Assembly: GCA_028564675.1 (NCBI GenBank)
Contig: JAOVVO010000445.1
Coordinates: 1-64,000, forward strand
From: Onchocerca lupi
Taxonomy: Eukaryota; Nematoda; Chromadorea; Rhabditida; Onchocercidae
Reading direction: 5' to 3'
DNA: 64,000 nucleotides
Every line of letters starts with the position of its first letter. Position 1 is the stretch's first letter. Below, one piece after another: positions 53,680 to 64,000 of the stretch. Under the pieces are notes generated by a model, which had not been told where the DNA came from, made no database searches, and saw only the letters and a list, made by a program, of their open reading frames with translations. Position numbers and translations under genes: made by a program.

Positions 53680-53769
53680 ATGAATGAATGAATGAATGAA
53701 TGAATGAATGAATGAATGAATGATTGAATGAATGAATGAATGAATGAATGAATGAATGAATGAATGAAT
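53680..53769. repeat. GAAT tetranucleotide microsatellite
   Basis: About 22 units of GAAT with one GATT interruption. The His/Ser-rich minus-strand open frame across it is an artefact. Confidence 0.95.
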
Positions 53770-55659
53770 CGAAAGAAAGAAGAAAGAAACGAATAAAATT
53801 GAATATAACACCGGTTGTCACCTGCCTTCTTCCTTCCGAAGATCTAAAAACACTGAACATTACCAACCAACCAATCAACTAACCAGTCGAACCGACCGAT
53901 CGATCAAAATGATAACTGCGATAGATATAAAATACGTGCATGTATCTATGTCTCTTCTAGTAATTAAATCAAACTTTGTAAAATTTCACAAAAACAGGTC
54001 AGAATGATATGCAACATAATATTATAAACATAAAACTTATTTCGTATCATTTTTATAAATCGACCAAATTTAGAAATAGTTTAGAAATATGAATAATCTT
54101 AGTGAAAGAATGCATATTAAAAGATTTTAAAAGAAATAGCAATAGAGATATTATTATTCGTTTTTTAACTGATTGCTAAATTTTGATTTAAATATGTTTA
54201 GTGTAGTAAAATACTGGAAAAAAAGAGAAAGAGAATGAGACATTGAATTTTCACTAGCTGATTCAGATTAATTTCAGGTTTCTGCTTCTTTTGTTTCATA
54301 AGATTTATATATATCAAATATTGAAATATTGAACAGTAATGAAATGGTTAGGCATTTAGTACCTTTAGCTAAGCCAACTTCTAGCAAACAATGCAAAAAA
54401 CAATAAAATAATATATTAATGTTTAATCTTCGAATTCTCTAAGAAAATATTTCGGACGGATATTGCAACTAAATATTTACATTTCAATAATTTTTCGCAT
54501 GATAAGAATGTTTCGATATTTAGTTAGTAGAACAAACTTAATTAAAACTTAACTGATTAATTTAATCTATTATATTAAATTCAATTGAAAGAAAAAAAAG
54601 TTACAATTGACAAAAATCAGGTAATAAATCTATCAAAATAATGAATTAATGAATAATGTATGATTTATTTTGTTTATTAAACCTATATAAATAAAAATGT
54701 AAATGTTCGTTGTTGCAAATCTTGAATCTCCGAATATTCTGCATCAATTGCTCTGAAATTTTGACACAAAATTGCATTCGAATACACATGTATTTTATTC
54801 ATCTCTCTACCTACTACTGTATGGATGTCACACTAATAGTAGATGAAAACATGCTTTTTTTTTTTTTTTTTTTTAAATATATATATATTTTTCTCTCTTC
54901 TACCCTTCTCCTCCTTAATCGTTTCTCCATTTTGCATCATTTTTGCTCCTTTTACTCTCCTTCCTTCCACCTATGTTTACCTTTTTATTCCCTCTGTCCA
55001 AATTATTCTATCATTATTCATTGTGAAAAGATTAAATAGTAGGAACAGCGTGAACCCTTTGCAACTAAAGATGGCCAACAAGCCAAAAGAATGACATGTA
55101 TACCGCCAAAATGTTCCAGTTTACAGATAAACAAAGTGAGGTCAACCAATCATAAGGTGACATACTGGAGGGGAGGAGGAGTGCTGAAGGATTCAATAAG
55201 TCAATACTTCAGATCTTGAGTCAGTTTTAATCACACGATTTAACGGCAGCAGGAGTTCAAGTTCAAGTTCAATCACAATTTCGAGACAATTCAGCGGTAG
55301 TAGAAGCCACAATCAACAGTTCAGCAGAAGTGACAGTAATCGCAAAGCGAAAGAAGAACGAAAGTCACAAACGGAAAGTACGATAGCGTAGTGAGCATTC
55401 AAACGACTGCTATTGATGACTTATCCGAGTCACAAAAGCAAGAAGAAACAATCTACATCCAACTAAACGACAAACCAAATTATACGATTCGATTAGATTT
55501 CTTTTTCTCAAAAGAAAAGTGGTGTGTAGCATGACTTAAGGCATGGTTCTGAACACGACGATCGCGTTCAGCGAAGAAACGGAGCAAAGAAGGAATGGTT
55601 CAAATACGTGTTTGACAGGTAAAAACATGCTTTTTCTAAACTACAAACTTGCATTTCAG

Positions 55660-56402
55660 CTGCAAAAAGATCGATCAGCTGAGATTTTCTCGCATCAATT
55701 GCTGGAAATTGGGAACCGGAAGATGCCGGTTGGTCTGATCTCAGGACGAATTTCATTGTCCCATAATTTCTGCAGTTTAGTGAATCAAAAGAAGAATTGG
55801 TTGAAAAAGTATTCTCCAATAATCAAATCAATTATAAAAATCGCGATTGGATGAATGAACGAGTTATTCTTGTGGTCAAGAACAAAAACTTTTATGAACT
55901 TAAAAATATTATTCAGTATAACGTAGTTCACATGTAAATCCGTCGACACTATTATGGAAGCAAATGAAGCGGTCAATTATCCAACAGAATATTTGAATTC
56001 ATTCGATCTGCCAGGGATGCTAACACAAGTACTGCAATTGAAAATCGGGATGCCGATTATCATGTTGCGAAATATCAACCAACCAAAACTTTGCAACTGC
56101 ACGTAGCTTATAGTAAAAAAATTAATGAGCAACGTCATAGAAGCAACAATCTTGACAAGACCTTTCATTCTCCCATTCCTATGATTTCAACGGATATGCC
56201 ATTTCAATTTGAGATTGCGATTTCCAATTCGATTGGCTCTGCAATCACCTTCAGCAAAGCCAGGACAAATCTTTAGAATTGTGTGGTTTAGATCTAAACA
56301 AGGATTGCTTTTCACATGAAAAATTATGTTACGCGTTCTAAAGTTGACAAATTAGACAATTCCTATATCTATGCAGACAATGGCATAATAAATGATTTGA
56401 AT
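55660..56402 (+). pseudogene. Helitron Pif1-like helicase, C-terminal half, broken
   Basis: Fragments in order resemble the C-terminal part of Helitron helicases: EIFSHQLLEIGNRKMP and SGRISLSHNFC (from 55660), then DWMNERVILVVKNK near 55845, then YPTEYLNSFDLPGM with LKIGMPIIMLRNINQPKLCN at 55975-56095, then IPMISTDMPFQF near 56176, then KSLELCGLDLNKDCFSHEKL near 56253, then YIYADNG near 56375. The reading frame shifts at least near 55818, 56165-56180, 56255 and 56340. An in-frame TAG at 56104 falls where the family has Arg (CNxTRL). The element therefore cannot encode an active helicase. The nucleotide-binding motifs I-II are absent. Confidence 0.87.
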
Positions 56403-56634
56403 ACCCACAAGATTGTGAAATTAAACATCCTAGATGTCGGCGAATGCCGAAAGATGTCAACAGGTATTGTAAACAAGGAGTACTAAAAATCAAATGGCGC
56501 GACATAGTTTCAAAGGGACGATAAAAATATTTATCGCCAAAAGGATAAACATTTTTATCGTCAAAACGCTCCAGTTCATAGATAAGAAAAGTGAAAAAAT
56601 TTGATACAAACTATCAGATTTTTTCCCTAACATT

Positions 56635-56705
56635 AGAAAAAATAATGCATGTATATAAAAAGTATTAGATAGAAAAAATAATGCATGTATATAAAAAGTA
56701 TTAGA
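56635..56705. repeat. 36-bp tandem duplication inside the Helitron
   Basis: AGAAAAAATAATGCATGTAT followed by ATAAAAAGTATTAGAT occurs twice in tandem. Confidence 0.9.
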
Positions 56706-57260
56706 AACATGCGCGCATTCGAATGCAGTGTTGTGTCAAAATTTCAAAGCAATCGATATGAACTGTCGTAGATTCAAGATTTTAAAAATGAACATTTACA
56801 TTTTTTTTATTTTTATAGAGTAACTAGATAAATGAACACTCGCATTTTTTTTTAATTCATAGATGTTGCCACGGCAACATTTCGCCGGGTTCAGCTGGTG
56901 AAAACAGAAAAAGATAAAATCATACGAAGAAAAAAAAATGGAAAAAAGTTCTTGTCGCTTATATAATATCAGAAAAATAAGGCATAGTGATAAAATTCTA
57001 GACGATAACTTAGTTTAAAAATGATTATCCGAAAAAAAAAAAATCAGAGCTTAGTAATCAAGCCAGAAAAGTGGGAATATTTGTTGAAGACTCTTTTTAA
57101 TTCAAAATAAATGAAAAATTGAACGACGAAGTATGCGAACATAATTATATTTATGAAAAAATGAGGCAATATGATAAAAAATTTAATTTGTTTACCATTC
57201 GTTATTTAATCTTCGTTGAGCAAGGTCATGACAGGCTAGGAAATTAAGCCAAGATTAAAT

Positions 57261-57312
57261 AATATGTTTTGCTTATGCAATTCAATAATATGTTTTGCTT
57301 ATGCAATTCAAT
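57261..57312. repeat. 26-bp tandem duplication
   Basis: AATATGTTTTGCTTATGCAA plus TTCAAT is present twice without spacer. Confidence 0.9.
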
Positions 57313-58801
57313 CTTTTGAACTTTAAACGTCTACTGATAACTTCCTTTAAAATAGTGATAAAATGAACAGAAATATGTGTTGAGTGATCGAAAGTTATAG
57401 CTTAAAAAAAATTGCAATTCTAATTTGTGATAATATATCATCTTGATTGAAAAGTACTCCATAAATTATGGAATAGCATGAAAAAGCATAAATAAATCGC
57501 ACTATTGCTGAATTTTAGCGACTTATTCTTCGATATATATCAATTTTTTCCCGTAATTATTTAAATTTATGAATTGTGATATTTTGTGTGAAATTACAAA
57601 GAAGAAATATCTCAGTAAAAAAAGCTATTCTCTTGTATCCGAGAAAACATAAAATTTTTAACTTAAAAAAAAAGTTAAACCATCGGTACCATCTAACCAA
57701 ACAGTACAAAATTAGATAATTTCAAGAATGAATATACTTTTCATGAGTTTCACTCACCGAAATGATTTCTTTCAAATTCAAAGAAATTCTTATTGTTAGT
57801 TCTTCCGGAAAATTGTACAACTGTAACTGAATTTTGTATAGATATTATAAAGATCGATCTCCTTGAGTACTTTTACTTTCGGACAGATGATGTAACAACG
57901 TGTGATATTTAAATCAATGATGAGATTTCGAAATTACAAATTTTCAATGTTTACAAAAACTATAAGTCAACCAACCAATACGACTAATTTTTGGCATTCC
58001 ATACCTTTTGATAATACGGAAGGATATTGATGTTAAATTACCATTATAATTTACTAAAGTGGAGCGGAATATTTTTCTGATTTTTTGTTATTTATCCATT
58101 TGTCACCAAAGATGCCAATAGCCGTTGGAGTAATTGGCAGTCTTCGAATTTTGCATTTTAATATATTGTGATATGTGGGCATAACATTTGATTTTTTTCA
58201 TCTCTTTTCTAAATATTTCACAGTAATAACTGCAGAATTCAATAGAAGAATCAAAGCAAACAAAAAAAATTCGTATAAGTCAGCAAAAAAGTTGCTTCAT
58301 TTACCTCTTGCACTAAAAATCAAATTGAATACATACTAGTTCCTGTTTAAAGGACCCAGAAGTTATTTAAATTCTGGCAGAGTAATTAAATTGAGTACCC
58401 ACCCACATCTAGTCTTAGCAAGAACATTGTTTTCTTGAAAACCGGAAAAGTTTCCATCCAAAATTCAGTAAGGTACTATGTAATTTATGAATAGATGTTT
58501 TGTGTTATAAAAAATTGTCATAAAAGATATATTAATATATCATAAAAAAATTTTACAACTGCTAAATTCGAGTAATACTCGAGAATATGGAAAACAAAGT
58601 TTCAAGGAATGATTACAAAGATGATATATTTTTTGCATAAATTTTTTGTGGGAACTATGCAAATGCCTAGTTATCAAATAACTGCAGTGTACAAAACCAC
58701 ATATTATCAGCCTGAAACAAAATAAACGATTCGGTACAATATTTATTGAATTAATTTAGAAACTCGAGAGAGTTCTGGATAAGAACTCGAAAGGAAGTTC
58801 G

Positions 58802-58807
58802 TTTATT
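58802..58807 (-). terminator. Candidate poly(A) signal of TTLL12
   Basis: AATAAA on the minus strand about 213 bp beyond the TTLL12 stop codon; another lies at 58742-58747. Confidence 0.4.
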
Positions 58808-59019
58808 TGGTCTTAAACGAGAATCATTTCTAAACATAAAGTATTTCCAGTACGAGAAAGTTTCTACACTAGAAATATTAACTTCATGATTAGAAAAAAA
58901 AAAGAAAAAAGCTGTTTGTTCAGCAAATCTTCTACAAATGAATAATGGATTAATAAAACAGGCATATTACTAATCGGATTAAAAAAACTGAATAATCCAG
59001 AAGCAGATCGTAACAGAAA

Positions 59020-61288
59020 TTAAACTAGTTCGACCAATACATCAGAGATGTTTTCATCGGTAAATAATGCCTTAAAAGCTGTATCTGCAAAATCGGCATA
59101 AAATTTGCAAGCACGGTCACAATCTGGCATGAAATTTCCTTCGATAAACGAAATACAAATTTTGCGTGTAGCAAGATCTGGAAATATAGATTGCATGATT
59201 TTAGCGAAATTGCATGTAAATATAAAGGCGTTCGATGAAATCAATAAAATCATGTCAAGAACCAAATTATTAGTGCAATCGTCAGAACACCAAATCAGGA
59301 ACGATGATGAGTTCCATAAAAAGCTCAAAAAGGTGAACCGGAAATTTTTTTTTTGATTCATAACAGGACTTCAAAACCAAGACTAAACACAGTTTGAACT
59401 GTTTGACTTCAAAAAAAAAGAAAGATATCTTCAAATCAGTAAGTACGTAATATTTCAAAATTTCCAAATTAAGATATTTTAATACTTTGTTATATTTCTT
59501 ATGATTATTGCAGAAAACAAACCATCAGAATCCCATTTTAACATTATGTCAATTCCATACATTGCTCGAGATTGTGCATTTGGCATAATCCCACGAGGAG
59601 GTTTTTCTCTAGAAAAAGTTTTGTTACGAATAACCCGCTTTATATTATCTAAAAAAAGCTAGAAAAAACTTGGAAAAACGAAAAATAAACCATAACTACC
59701 ATCTATCTTCATTTTTTTTCCATCTATTTTTGCTAACCAAAAATTCGAAAAATACTGCCAAACAACTATACCTAGATACAGTTTCAAACACATCCATGAT
59801 AACTTCATTGATTTTTTCTTGTATTTCACTCCATTTTACAGCATACAACTTTTCCCATTGGTTAATAAAATCTTTGCAATCCATCTAGACCAAATGAAAT
59901 ATACAATTTTGCATATAACTTTTAAACCAAATCAAGTTATGATAGATTTTAAAAGAAGTGTTACATTAAATTTTCATGAAAACCAGTCACAATGAAAAGG
60001 ATCTAGTAAAAATTTTGACAATATGGAAAATCTCTGGTCAAATAAATAAATGTTTCGTCTCGATAGAAAGATCGAAAGGATTTTCCGAATATAGAAGAGA
60101 GTTAAAAATAACATAAAAAACTTACATCTAAAACTTTGTTTTCCTCAGAATAATTGAAAACTGTGAAATGAGTGTCACGGTCATCCAATTGGGAAAGGGA
60201 AAACTCACTGAAAACGAAACGCTTAAAATGCTTCAGAAAGAAAAAATCATTTTGAAGAAACTGAAATGATATACTCACTTTAACACAGAATGACTCATTA
60301 ATTTTATTACAGAGCATAAATTGATTATAATACGATTGAGCACGAATTTCTGAAGAATGCTTATAATGGAAGCTATACAATTATTTTTTTTTAAATCACC
60401 AGCTGATTAGGTACCGGTTATTTAGATCCTTAGTTTCGACTACTCAACTTATAGTACTCTGTCATCAGAATTTCGGAAGAATGCATTGTTGAATTATGAG
60501 AATACTTACAATTTTATTTCCACATCTTAACATATATTCATTGAATTTTAAAGGAGGGAGTGGTTTTTAAGTAAATATTCAATTCCAAATAAAACTTACT
60601 TGATTGCAAATCGTGACCAAAAATTTTTGTACAAAAATAACTTCAGCGGTCTTAAGCTACGCAAAAATACGATATAACGTAAATCAAATTTCACCATATT
60701 ACCATTGTCAGGTCTTCGAAAGAGAACAGGTCTGTGAATGTACTTGCAAGCAATCTAGAAAATCAGCAAATTATTTTATATATCAGTTATAAACATTTAT
60801 AATTCCAATTAAAAATTACTGCCAAAGAAGGAAATTAATTCGACTTATTTTAAACAGACCTTAGGTCCACTTTCGATAAGACGGATAATATAAGATAAAT
60901 TGTCAGTCACATGCATATCCAGACCTCGTGCAAGATTCCACGGTTTTATTATCCAAGTATTATCCATATTCCTGCATAAATTAGAAGACTGATTTTGTCA
61001 TTATGAAAAATTATGAAATGCAATTTGCGTCCCCAAGATCGCTCGATTATAAATCATATTTCTATTAAGATGAAATTAAAGATTAAACATCGGGACTGTG
61101 GTTCAAGCTTTCTTTCCAATTTGCATTAAATGAATTAACACTAAATTAAAAAAGATTTTTTTTCATTTCAACATCACGAAGAAAGAACTGTCCTTCGCAT
61201 TTGCTGAAATTCCGAAAAAATTACCCTTGAGGTTGTCCGAATTTTCTAAGAAAAATTATGCATTCAAAATCTACTATTTACATAGAGC

Positions 61289-61345
<57 letters not shown>

Positions 61346-63350
61346 GGAAGAGAAAAAAAGCGAACCTGAGTGCTCGTTGCTGATAATAGGCTACAAATTG
61401 TGGCAATTCAGTTTCAAGATTGAAAATTGTTTCAAACCACAACGGATGCCAATGCATCATTTTTGGATCCATCACACTATCACGATATACTGACTGTACT
61501 GTCGCTGCCAGTAGATCTTTTACTGTTAATACATTATCGAATGGAAATTGATTCACTAAAGCTTTCGGATTTTTCTCATACAAATCTCTGAAATTGGAGT
61601 TCCCCGAAAAAATTAATATTTTTATTCATTTCCAGAGTATAACTACAATTTGGTTACATAATTTTTGATCGGTCTCTGTACTCAATAACTTATTTATAAC
61701 TATAACCATGAAATCTTCCCCATATACTCAGAAAAGTGTGGTAAAGATTAGCAATGAAAGCATATCAGAATACAGCAAACGGTAAATCAGAAATAACTCG
61801 GACGAAAATATATTAGGATGAAAAATTTGAAAGTAAATTACTTGTAATCATTGAAATGTTTTCGCATCCAAATAACATCGGCATCTTTGATGCAATCAAC
61901 CTTTACAATTTCAACTGTTTTTAGATTTGAAAAAAGTTGCAAATCATCTCCAAATACACGCACTTTTCCTGATGATAAATCAATGCCAGGAACGATATTC
62001 GGAGCATCTGATGGAAATATGTCAGGAATACGACAGCGCTAAAATATGCTGAGAATGATGTAAAACATTCAACTGGAAATTCTGTTTATGAAAGCATATG
62101 TCAGTACATTCACGGTGCATAAATTTCATGCACGGAAATGATATTGCTCAGAATGATGCTTAATACAAGTTTCTCAGAAGATATGAAATAGCTTTACTGT
62201 GAAATGCGAATCTGGAGCAATGATATGTTCAAGTTTTTCGTTTGTTAAATCTATAGGAACCCATGGATGCATCAAAATATGACGCCAATCCGGGTGAGTC
62301 CTCATAATCATTGTGTCGACATAGTCACGAGTAACAATTTCTGCAATGTTGAGACTTAATTTCTGTTGATGATCTCTACTAAAATGTAATGAACAATAGA
62401 TTTTTTAACCAAGAACTAATAATTTACCTTCAACTTCAACGTTCTGAATAGGAAATAATAAATCGTAGGCAATATTTTCTGGTGTATGAAAAATAGGTAC
62501 CATTCGACAGTTAGGCATATTGCTGTGACCAATTCGAACACCAAATTCATCAGGCATATACCACAGTGGCATGTCGCACTCATCTGGTTCCTGAAAGGAA
62601 AACTGTTAAATTGGAAGATTTTAATTTCCGTAAATTTTAGCCAAATTTACAAGAAAAATCGAAATTTAAGTTATTAAGATCGAAATAGAATACGATACAA
62701 ATTTTTGAATATTTCTGATACCTTTTCTAAGAAACGCATTGTATAAGTATGGATAAAACGCCACATATGACGCAAAACTTCATTTATTCGGCGTTCTTCT
62801 TCGGAAACAGTAGTAAAACTTCCCGACATTGGACTTCCTGTTATACTTCCCGGAAAGCTACTGCAAGGTTCTAGAATGAAAAAATATTAGTAGTATCATA
62901 CAAGAAAATTTGATCTGCAGACCAAATTCTCGCCGGAATTATCAGCAAAATGATTCATAATTGTATTGTTCTATCATCGTGAAAATAAAATATGCTCCAG
63001 ATCAGAAAATAAATTAATTTCTTTCAATGGGGTCGATATGTCATTTAAAATTGGAATCCATGAATATCATTTGACATCAACAAAAACTGCAAATGAAAAG
63101 GCTCACCTTTAGAACTACTCGGTCCAGCATTATCAGCAAATCTGGCGCCATCTGATTCGGCATTATCACCATATTTATCATTAAAATGTTTTTCAAAACT
63201 GCCACTACTATTTATCGGTTTCAATTTACCTTCATCATGATGACTTCCAGTTTGCCAGTCCAATCCGCGTGGAATTTGTGCTTCTTCATCACTACTACCG
63301 TAATCCGAATGACTTTCTGCTGCACTTCTTTCTTGTTCCTCAAGTGGATA
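59020..63350 (-). CDS. TTLL12: Tubulin-tyrosine-ligase-like protein 12 (12 exons seen, 5' end beyond window)
   Basis: Exons in order: 63107-63350, 62722-62870, 62428-62590, 62198-62340, 61842-62038, 61366-61587, 60860-60971, 60600-60754, 60126-60207, 59772-59884, 59523-59608, 59020-59177. All phases agree and encode 607 residues plus stop. Matches to TTLL12 include WYMPDEFGVRIGHSNMP, KALVNQFPFDNVLTVKDLLA, TELPQFVAYYQQRALR, WIIKPWNLARGLDMHVT, MVKFDLRYIVFLRSLRPLKL, DRDTHFTVFNYS, SRAMYGIDLMLKWD and EGNFMPDCDRACKFYADF. The C-terminal part is the TTL (ATP-grasp-like) domain. The E-x-N of EGNF, which in TTL enzymes helps bind metal, is kept. Vertebrate TTLL12 shows little or no ligase activity, so a regulatory role is as likely as catalysis. 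The first exon seen starts in phase 0 after a TTTTCAAAG acceptor. The poly-A tract at 61291-61343 lies in an intron. Confidence 0.93.
61291..61343. repeat. Long A homopolymer in a TTLL12 intron
   Basis: About 53 A in a row just downstream (coding sense) of the 61366-61587 exon. Confidence 0.9.
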
Positions 63351-64000
63351 CTTTGAAAAAAAAAAAAGAAAAAAAGAGAAAAATTGATATTAAACTTAAG
63401 ATATTTATATTAGGAGAAGCTTGATCGGTTCAGCTATTCTATATAAACAAAAATATAATAAAATGTTCGTTTGTTCAAAATCTTAAATCCCCAAAAGTTC
63501 TTAAACATGCACTCATTTGAATGCAATGTTGCAATTAAATTTCAAATCAGTCGAATGAAGAACTTGAAATGTTGAGTGGAAATGAACAATGAACATTTAT
63601 ATTTTTATTTATATAGATCAGATTATTAATAAATTTGATTTGTATGGTCTTAACATTTCCATCGATGATTACTAAGCTAAATATCATCTTTTTGTTAGGA
63701 TTATTAAAAGAAAGTTCTGTGCACTGACGACATAATGAACTGTAAAATTAGTTAAGCTCTCAAGCCAAAATAATTATGCTATCAAACAATAGTTAGAATT
63801 ACTGATCGCTAACAAGTATAATAAAAAGTTCGTAATGCTAACTGCTAAATTATGACATTATGTTCAAAATGAAATAGAACTTCATAACTTATTTAGGACC
63901 GCTTCGAAATAAGACGCGATAATTTAGCATAATCATTCTATCACACATGAGAAAATAATTCAAAATACGTTAGCAAGTTGATATTTTTGACTCTAAACCT
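63351..64000 (-). other. TTLL12 intron running off the window
   Basis: No exon is seen between the acceptor at 63351 and the right edge. The interval holds a short Helitron-like element and otherwise A/T-rich sequence. Confidence 0.6.
63438..63618. mobile_element. Short Helitron-family element with inverted ends
   Basis: Starts TCTATATAAACAAAAATA and ends TATTTTTATTTATATAGA, so both ends read as the family 5' end facing outward. Inner motifs TTCAAAATCTTAAATCCCC, AATGCAATGTTG and GAAGAACTTGAAATGTTGAG are shared with the copies at 20.4 and 22.9 kb. It is preceded by GATCGGTTCAGCTAT, a degenerate CTRR end of another copy. No coding capacity. It lies in a TTLL12 intron. Confidence 0.72.

Larger units (their letters stand above)
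53391..54681. other. Upstream region of the transgelin gene
   Basis: About 1.3 kb between the transgelin start and the Helitron. The first 250 bp are richer in G+C and contain the dyad at 53616-53638 and a long GAAT microsatellite; the rest is A/T-rich with nothing recognisable. Promoter elements are expected here but none can be named. Confidence 0.5.
54682..56898 (+). mobile_element. Decayed Helitron with helicase remnant
   Basis: The left end CTATATAAATAAAAATGTAA matches the other family copies (first T of TC changed). The right end has hairpin ATGTTGCC/GGCAACAT at 56863-56880 followed by CAGCTGG|T, a CTRR Helitron terminus. Between them is a frameshifted Pif1-type helicase remnant, a Ser/Arg/Lys-rich degraded frame near 55250-55410, a 36-bp duplication, and an inverted copy of the left end at about 56705-56820. 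At 2.2 kb it is far shorter than an autonomous Helitron, so the Rep domain and the helicase Walker motifs appear deleted. Confidence 0.83.
56899..59019. other. Region between the Helitron and TTLL12
   Basis: About 2.1 kb holding a 26-bp tandem duplication (57261-57312) and exon-like signals on the minus strand at 57758-57826 and 58107-58156 that could not be joined into a convincing gene (see findings). It includes the TTLL12 3' untranslated region, with a possible AATAAA at 58802-58807. Confidence 0.5.

Noticed and set aside
53618..53878. His/Ser repeat protein on the minus strand
   Set aside because: Translation of the GAAT microsatellite.
55568..55819. Minus-strand 83-codon frame in the Helitron
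   Set aside because: Antisense to the helicase remnant, which has clear family similarity on the plus strand.
59105..59356. Plus-strand frame over the last TTLL12 exon
   Set aside because: Antisense shadow of the minus-strand exon 59020-59177 and its flanking intron.
61290..61360. Poly-Phe tail on the TTLL12 exon frame
   Set aside because: Read-through of the donor at 61365 into an intronic A homopolymer.
1..64000. CRISPR arrays, bacterial operons or phage genes
   Set aside because: The window is eukaryotic by intron structure and gene content; the tandem repeats lack unique spacers.

Overview
The window looks like nuclear DNA of a nematode, most likely a clade III (spirurid or filarial-type) worm. 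It is very A+T-rich, with exons of 50-380 bp separated by introns that end in T-rich ..TTTCAG acceptors. The recognisable proteins include a cuticlin-type ZP protein and a DMSR-family peptide receptor, which are characteristic of nematodes. The species itself cannot be fixed from this sequence. Most long open frames in the window are A/T-rich chance frames; the real genes are multi-exon and were assembled here by following splice sites and reading phase.

Layout: (1) 0.1-2.9 kb, minus strand: complete 7-exon OTUD3-like deubiquitinase. (2) 2.9-13.9 kb: about 11 kb with no confident gene, containing simple repeats, a hairpin and a few G+C-richer islands that could be orphan exons. (3) 13.9-19.9 kb, plus strand: complete 10-exon cuticlin-like ZP-domain transmembrane protein. 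An intron-bearing tRNA-Ile(UAU) gene sits antisense in its first intron. (4) 20.4-24.5 kb: Helitron-like repeats, including two elements joined head to tail. (5) 25.3-35.2 kb, minus strand: DMSR-type neuropeptide GPCR with seven confident exons and two probable distant tail exons. (6) 35.2-47.5 kb: gene-poor, with a few ambiguous exon-like islands. (7) 47.5-53.4 kb, minus strand: complete 5-exon transgelin/calponin-family protein. (8) 54.7-56.9 kb, plus strand: decayed Helitron carrying the C-terminal half of a Pif1-type helicase. (9) 59.0-63.4 kb, minus strand: twelve exons of TTLL12, whose 5' end lies beyond the right edge.

The genes do not form a pathway or operon; they are ordinary single-copy metazoan genes (protein turnover, cuticle, neuropeptide signalling, actin binding, tubulin-ligase-like). 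The most unusual content is the Helitron family. It has 5'-TC and 3'-CTRR termini with a 3' hairpin, and it also carries inverted copies of its own 5' end inside the element. Several small coding-like islands could not be assigned to any gene.
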